A stretch of DNA of 25,038 nt, taken from contig NW_014577078.1 in assembly GCF_000485595.1 (NCBI RefSeq), positions 90,154-115,191 of the forward strand. The letters run 5' to 3'. Positions within the stretch are counted from its first letter, which is position 1, and the number at the start of each line of letters is the position of its first letter. Position numbers and translations under genes: made by a program. This DNA is from Priapulus caudatus. Lineage: Eukaryota > Priapulida > Priapulimorpha > Priapulimorphida > Priapulidae. Below are positions 19,919 through 25,038 of this stretch, one piece after another. The notes beneath the pieces were generated by a model. That model was not told where the DNA came from. It searched no databases and saw only the letters and a list, made by a program, of their open reading frames with translations.

Positions 19919-21015
19919 TCAGCTGCTATAATTAAGGCAATTTGTGGCGAAAAAGATGGGGCGCGTAAGACCAAGCGCATGGATCATATGTACGGCAGGC
20001 ATAATCAAGTAACAAGTACAAGTGCACCATATTTATGTATACTATCCAGAACATAGCTGTCTTTCCATGTTCCCCAATTGTTGTGCTGTCAGTGTACTTG
20101 GCTTGCAAATTTTGCTCCTATATCCCGTATATTTACCCTTTGAACCTGACCCCAAGGTATGCACTGGAGATGACCTATATACTCTTTCAAAATATTCTAC
20201 ATGCTGATAGCATAAAACAAAAATCGGTGTATGATAATATCTCCTTTTGTTAGTATCAGTAAATTAACTCGATATTTTGCAAAAGTCTATCAGTTCAGCT
20301 GATATTCGCAATTTAATGTAGGACTTTCCTACCATTTTTCAGTCGAATAAAATATAGGAAGTATCATTACTCATGTATTTGTGCATAAAATGACTCACTT
20401 TTACTTTAAATTATAAGTGTAATACAGTAAATTTTTTGGTGGACCTTTCATTAGGTAAAATGTACTTTTTCACTGTTGACCTGGTCTGCTACGCTATGTC
20501 CATATATTATGTGAAGTGACATGTACATGTGTAAATTGTGTTGTGTGTGATATGGATAAGCACAATAATCTATTGCAGTTGATGGTTTGCCTGCATTATG
20601 TAACAGAGCTTGTGTTCTTTCGTGATGGGTCTTCATCGAGTTGTAACTAAAACATGCTGTGCAGCATGCATCGTAAGATCACTGGGCAAATCTCTAGTTT
20701 AGTCACTTTCAACATGGGCTCAACACATACCATTTCTACTGCAGTTAGCCCACTAATGTGTATAGTGTTTTATCATTATATTTTATTTTTACTATCTCAT
20801 TATTTCCTTGTTAGTGTGTCGTCTATCACAATTGCGTTTTTGAGTTTGTCTGCAATTGTGTTTTTCAATTTGTCTGTAAATTCCTTTCTTTGTTGCGGTG
20901 CATTTTGTCCCCAATAACTATATCACATTTAATCACACTGTCGCAGTTGCTCCTTCGTCTGCAGCTTCTGATGTTGTGTCTTGTTATGTAGTGAGATCAG
21001 CAGCCATGCTTACAG
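19919..21015 (+). other. End of intron 4, with a candidate transmembrane exon
   Basis: No confident gene. At 20057-20156 an exon-like segment has the phases needed to join exon 4 to the juxtamembrane exon (1 in, 2 out) and a good donor (CCAAG|GTATGC). It encodes VFPCSPIVVLSVYLACKFCS and more, but a weak acceptor and a Lys inside the hydrophobic stretch argue against it. Another hydrophobic frame follows a CTACTGCAG acceptor at about 20744, but has no suitable donor. Confidence 0.3.
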
Positions 21016-21194
21016 CACTCACCCACCCCCATTCGGCCGGATGGAATCTCATGGTCACAATCCAGCCAACATGGCTGGCAGCTACATTCGCTTCTCTCCC
21101 GTCAGCGACCTTAAGCCTCCTGATCTGCGAACACAGATAAGCGAGATCTCGATCGAGCGCAGCAGGCTCACTCTAGCAGACGTCATACAGGAAG
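21016..21194 (+). CDS. RYK: RYK-like receptor: juxtamembrane exon
   Basis: The start is placed after CATGCTTACAG (phase 2); other AGs upstream at 20991, 21000 and 21003 give the same phase, so the exact start is uncertain. It reads THPPPFGRMESHGHNPANMA, then AGSYIRFSP, then ISEISIERSRLTLADVIQEG. The last part matches the segment just before the RYK kinase domain (I-S-R-E-R-I-T-L-K-D-V-L-Q-E-G in vertebrates). It ends GAAG|GTAAGA in phase 1. This is the cytoplasmic linker entering the kinase N-lobe. Confidence 0.85.
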
Positions 21195-21657
21195 GTAAGA
21201 TATGTTAAACCTGCATGTTAGCTCTCTTCACTGAAAATTTCTATTACAGTGGAGGAATTTTCTGTTGCGGCAGTGTGAGTCTGTCAGTGACAGGTTGTGG
21301 GAGGAGCACATGTTATGTCGTGGCTATCAAGCTTTCGTTCAGGATAGGTTAGTTGGATAAGACAATGTGTTGTCCTGTGTCGATCCTACCTTCCATCGGG
21401 GGAGAGTCATGGAAGAAGCCCATATTTTGTGCTGTGCCTGCCTTGGCTTCAGTCCAGGGAAAGTCATTAGTCAAAAAATGGAAATATAAATTTCGAATTG
21501 TATGTCTGTCCTATAAATTTTTTGTGTAAGAGATCATTAGCCATGCTTCTGTGTTTGTTTCCCATAGTTTTTATTATAAAATAGCTTAAATAATGCCATA
21601 ATGGCTATCTTCCTGTACAAAATATACAGTGTGACATAATATGATAATGTGACTCAG

Positions 21658-21747
21658 GTACATTTGGGAAAATATATCATGGCGTGCTACTTGGAGAAGG
21701 AGCTGATATGGAAGTCGAAAATGATGTCTTCGTCAAAACTGTCACAG
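21658..21747 (+). CDS. RYK: RYK-like receptor: glycine loop and ATP lysine exon
   Basis: The exon lies between GTGACTCAG and ACAG|GTAATT. The split codon completes Gly, giving QEGTFGKIYHGVLLGEG, then VENDVFVKTVT. G-T-F-G-K-I is the nucleotide-binding loop, and the Lys of F-V-K-T-V is the beta-3 lysine; both match RYK (G-T-F-G-R-I, F-V-K-T-V). RYK proteins are regarded as pseudokinases because of changes elsewhere; those positions are not in this window. Ninety bases, phase 1 at both ends. Confidence 0.92.
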
Positions 21748-22047
21748 GTAATTGATAGTGCCATATTATTTTCTTACCATAATAAATAACATGGTATATA
21801 TTGTATTATATATGGTTCCTTGACTGTAGATGTATTGTGGTAGGTATCTCGCCCTGTAATTGTAGTGCACTGCAGTACAGTAGCATTCTTTATGATTTAT
21901 TGTGTTATTTCTAATTTCCACAACGTATGCCCACTTTGTACAAATATAAATTGCATATTATATTTTAGTGATATTTTTGTGATTTTTGTTCTGTTATTAA
22001 ATGTACAATTTGGCTTTGTGATCCACACTGTTGGTCAGTGCTAGTAT

Positions 22048-22424
22048 CACTGACGCTGATAGGGTCTATGTCTCCCTGGGTACTGCCAGAACGTACCCTG
22101 GTAACTATCTGATATGGTTAGGGTTAGGACTTGGGGAGTAGGCGTAGGCAACTCCCTAGACTCGTTAGTGGAGCTCATAGGGTCTATGTCCCCCAGGGTA
22201 CGGTCCAGTATACCGGAACGTACCCTGGTAACTATCTGATATGGTTAGGGTTAGGGAGTAGGTGTAGGCAATTCCCTAGACTTGTTAGTGGAATAGGCGA
22301 GGTACGGTCCGGCATATTAGATAGTACCAGCAGAGCATATAAATCACGTTGATTTATATGCTCTGGTACCAGGGTACATTCCGGCAGTACCCAGGAAGAC
22401 ATAGACCCTGGCAGCATCACTGAC
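22048..22424. mobile_element. Foldback element with internal 118-bp duplication
   Basis: The arms at about 22048-22101 and 22368-22424 are inverted repeats of some 55 bases sharing AGGGTCTATGTC, CCTGGGTACTGCC and GTACCCTGGT. Inside, 22061-22178 and 22179-22300 are direct copies at 118-base spacing. Both contain GTAACTATCTGATATGGTTA followed by GGGTTAGG (telomere-like) and a CCCTAGACT...GTTAGTGGA segment. There is no open frame, so it is non-autonomous. Mini-element 5 is inserted in the right part. Confidence 0.75.
22324..22372. mobile_element. Palindromic mini-element 5 with 7-bp duplication
   Basis: The element is 22331-22365 (35 bp). CAGAGCATATAAATCA and its exact complement TGATTTATATGCTCTG are separated by CGT. 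It is flanked by an exact direct repeat GTACCAG (22324-22330 and 22366-22372). The other arm of the surrounding foldback, read on the minus strand, has AGATAGTTACCAGGGTAC (about 22091-22108) with no insert, so it serves as an unoccupied reference site. Confidence 0.78.
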
Positions 22425-22854
22425 CGTGACACTGTGTTTTTTAGTAGTGTGTGTAATGTTGGAGCCAAATTCACGTTTGTTTGTCGAATTTTCCAATACA
22501 TTACCTTACAAACCAGAGGACTGTTGACAGAAACAGCCTTGACAGAAATTTATTGTACATCACTGTAATTTATGCATATCATGATGGGTAACAACATATA
22601 AATAATATCGGATGAAAAAACGACACGGTCATTCATTTATTCTGCACTGCAAGACATGATTCTGCACAGTAACACAAAACGCGAGCATCATGACTCATTA
22701 AAATATTGAAAACAAGAGAACAAACGTCACTTGTAAGTGTTTGCTTTGGTATACGATCGGTAGATAAGCAATGTTTCTGACGTGTTTTCCGTGACATCTG
22801 CCTACCCAGATGCTGAGTGCTCACACATGACATGGATCATTTGTGATGTTGCAG

Positions 22855-23102
22855 AGCAAGCGTCGGAGTCACAGGTCAATCTGTTCATCACAGAAAGCTG
22901 CATGATGCTAGGGCTATCATTCCCCAGCATCCAGACCATCCGCAGTATGTGCATGGACAATGAGCGTCAACCACTTGCTGTCTTCCCTTATGCATCCAAC
23001 GGGCTTCTCAAGAAGTTCTTGCATAAGTGCAAGATCCCAGGCGAGGGCCAGGGCACTCAGGTAGCCAGCACTGTTTCTGGCAGCCATGTCAGTTGTTGTG
23101 GT
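22855..23102 (+). CDS. RYK: RYK-like receptor: alpha-C helix to hinge exon
   Basis: The acceptor GATGTTGCAG makes the split codon GAG and gives VKTVT-EQASESQVNLFITESCMML, matching the vertebrate K-D-Q-A-S-E-I-Q-V..L-T-E-S-C run without a gap. An earlier acceptor at 22809 would insert about 15 residues and is less likely. The Glu of TES is the expected alpha-C glutamate. LAVFPYASNGLLKKFLHKCK is the beta-5 strand, hinge and alpha-D helix. The end is uncertain: GGT|GTGAGT at 23103 has the stronger donor, but the last 14 residues (VASTVSGSHVSCCG) lose similarity, so CAG|GTAGCC at 23061 is possible. HRD and DFG regions are not in the window. Confidence 0.85.
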
Positions 23103-23654
23103 GTGAGTATGCTTGCTTGCTTGCGCTTTTGTTTCTTTCTCCTATTTTTAGCATTTATTTTCTTTGCCTAAAACAGAAGCACGGTTGTGGCGCTACCATG
23201 GGTTTTAATCTTTATTGTCTTCTGAGAAAACGTACCTAGACTGTTTGTTTAGCCTAACAGGTGAGTACAAAGTAGCCTCCTACCTTTTTACATGCAAGTC
23301 AAGTGTCAAATGTCAACGGATGATATGTGTAGATGATGGGTAACATGACAGTAGGATGGGGTGATATAAAATTATAATGGTTCTATACTGATACAGCGTA
23401 TCTATTACTTTATGCAAGTTCGCATTAATAAAGTGTAGGGCCAGGGTCTTACAAGAAACAACTGGCATCACCATAAAACCGTGTCAACGAGAACTCGTTG
23501 CATATATTAGTGAAACTAACAATGTACAAGTGCTCCAAGATATGTTAGCCTTATTGTAGACAGTTGCTGTTACCCAAGCAATACCACTTCATATTTCGAT
23601 GGTCTTGAAAATGCGAGAGCGGGAGGGAAGGCTTCAAAATCATAACTTTAATGT
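23103..23654 (+). other. Intron, nothing recognised
   Basis: Sequence after the last placed exon, with pyrimidine-rich stretches (23130-23165) but no following segment that reads as kinase C-lobe. No repeats recognised before 23655. Confidence 0.55.
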
Positions 23655-24210
23655 ATATTTAGCTCATCCGACACCGTCAGACTGTCAGATGCTGCTTGTA
23701 GAATGGCATGAGCGTCTGTCCGTCAACAATTTGGGCACAAATCTAACCGGCTTAACATACATTGTTAATATTCTGGACATGGGGGCAATCCAAAAAAAAC
23801 TGGGATGTCGAATCGGGGAATCAAGGTTCAAAGCTTAGAAAGGGGAAGGAAGGGCAAGTATCTCCCCTTAACTTGAGGTATAGGGGGAAATGCGTAATCG
23901 TGACACAAAATTAAACAGCTTGACCGTTGACATTGGGTATATAGTGTCCTGGTGTGAAAACCTATAATCGTTGCATGGCAAGGGCAGAGGAGCAAAGGAC
24001 AGCGTTTAGACATTCTCTGAGGACATGGTCTAACGGACCAAGTGAAAAATGTTTTTGTGTCAGCAGTACCACCATTATATGGTTTTATTAAAAATACCAT
24101 GAAATTTCCTTCCCAATTCTGCACGAAAAGCTGTCTGATGACCTCTTGACCGTCAAGAGGAGGGTTGAACAGCAATTTGTTAACCGTCAACAAAATAATG
24201 AAATGGTTTC
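23655..24210 (+). repeat. Dispersed repeat, copy B
   Basis: Direct-orientation homologue of 1126-1715. The best-kept blocks are TTTAGCTCA, GATGCTGCTTGTAGAATGGC, GTCTGTCCGTCAACAA, GGGATGTCGAATCGGGG, TCTCCCCTTAACTTGAGGTA, GAGGACATGGTCTAACGGAC and GTCAAGAGGAGGGTTGAACA. It lies inside the intron following the hinge exon. The AGGTCA-type triplets of copy A are degenerate here (for example ATCAAGGTTCAAAG at about 23819). Confidence 0.8.
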
Positions 24211-25000
24211 GCTAATGGAGCCTATATGCTTGTGTGAATGTGTAAGGCTTTAATTTCATAGTTAAATTTTTGTGACAGTACAGTGGCTGCTATGTGCACT
24301 TTGGAACCAGTCAATGGATCCAGAAGTAATGGTGGCTGAGCAAGTTGGGGAGGTGGCCTGTTGTATAACCGCCGCACTTCAAAAACATCTATTTTCAGCG
24401 ATGAGGGTTTTTTCTGTAGCTGCTGTGAACAGCTGTCTGCTTTATATATGTGTCTACTAACACAGGTTTGATTGTGCATGACTTACAAGCATCTGGTTTA
24501 CTCTGTATTAGTTTACATACCTTTCATTTCTTGTGTTGTGGCACTTTTAAAATGTTTATTTCTTAATGTGTGACCTTTTTTGTCTGCAAGTAGAACTGTT
24601 GTTTCGAGCCACATTTTTGGTTCCGAAACTGTTAATGCCAATTATGCAAAGTATATGGGAACTTTTTAATTAATATACTCGTGGGCATTCGAATGATGTT
24701 TTAGTAGTTGTAGTTCTAGTGTTTGGTAGCTATTTTTTTTGAATGATTATTATGTTTGCAAAGATATGGATTTTAATAAAAATCAATTTTATTTAAACTT
24801 CTGAGTGCCGTAGGATATTGTGACATTGTGTGAGTTTGGTGGCAAATGTACTGCAGTGCTATAAGCCAGTTCGTAGTTAGCCAAGGGGTTGTGTGATGTC
24901 ACAGGTCACCGGGTCATTTGTGACATAAATCGATGAAATCTCGTGTGCAGCGTGCACTCTCGGTTCAGTACGTATATGTACATGTATTCTGTGTACGTGT
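24211..25000 (+). other. Intron, nothing recognised
   Basis: Largely AT-rich with no exon, RNA gene or mobile element seen. A direct repeat of half-sites AGGTCA-CC-GGGTCA occurs at 24903-24916. Open frames at 24222-24479 (minus) and 24272-24460 (plus) lack domain features. Confidence 0.5.
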
Positions 25001-25007
25001 GCACACA

Positions 25008-25038
<31 letters not shown>
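25001..25038. repeat. (ACGC)n microsatellite at window edge
   Basis: GCACAC followed by perfect ACGC units continuing to the last base, so its length is unknown. Same motif as at 2734. Confidence 0.95.

Larger units (their letters stand above)
21748..22854 (+). other. Intron after the glycine-loop exon
   Basis: A 1.1 kb intron holding the foldback 22048-22424 with its nested palindrome. The remainder is AT-rich (21780-22020 and 22425-22840) and shows no exon. Confidence 0.75.

Noticed and set aside
22782-22854. Extension of the alpha-C exon upstream to the acceptor at 22809
   Set aside because: The junction at 22855 aligns without a gap to the conserved V-K-T-V-x-x-Q-A-S-E run; the longer version adds 15 unmatched residues. 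Kept only as an alternative.
24272-24460. Frame considered as the next kinase exon
   Set aside because: No HRD, DFG or other C-lobe motif, and no supporting splice sites.

Overview
The window is eukaryotic and almost certainly from an invertebrate animal. It has long introns with GT..AG borders, many microsatellites, degenerate non-LTR retrotransposon sequence, foldback repeats, and one recognisable metazoan gene split over small exons. The phylum cannot be fixed from the sequence; the repeats look like those of marine invertebrates.

The backbone is the 5' part of a plus-strand gene for a RYK-type (Derailed family) Wnt-binding receptor tyrosine kinase. Seven coding exons can be placed: signal peptide (4661-4706), WIF domain (8530-8663, 9575-9674, 11108-11320), juxtamembrane segment (21016-21194), glycine loop plus ATP lysine (21658-21747), and alpha-C helix to hinge (22855-23102). 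Their splice phases agree (1; 1/0; 0/1; 1/1; gap; 2/1; 1/1; 1/0) except across the 9.7 kb intron 4, where at least one transmembrane exon is missing or unrecognised. The kinase C-lobe must lie beyond the right edge.

Layout: 1-650 degenerate 15-16 bp satellite; 1126-1715 copy A of a dispersed repeat (copy B at 23655-24210); 2734-2958 microsatellites; 3000-4660 CpG-richer upstream region; 4661 onward the receptor gene. Intron 4 holds a decayed LINE on the plus strand (12604-15830), a 1.7 kb CTG/CTA-rich low-complexity tract (16430-18120) and a broken repeat-family protein gene on the minus strand (18242-19918).

The most interesting signal is a set of five tiny near-perfect palindromes (35-147 bp) at 1930, 5438, 5907, 7784 and 22331. 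Their ends resemble CAGGAGT, and they are flanked by 7-bp direct repeats: exact for three, 6/7 for one, 5/7 for one. One of them sits inside an arm of a larger foldback whose opposite arm preserves the unoccupied site. They look like a miniature palindromic mobile family that I do not recognise.
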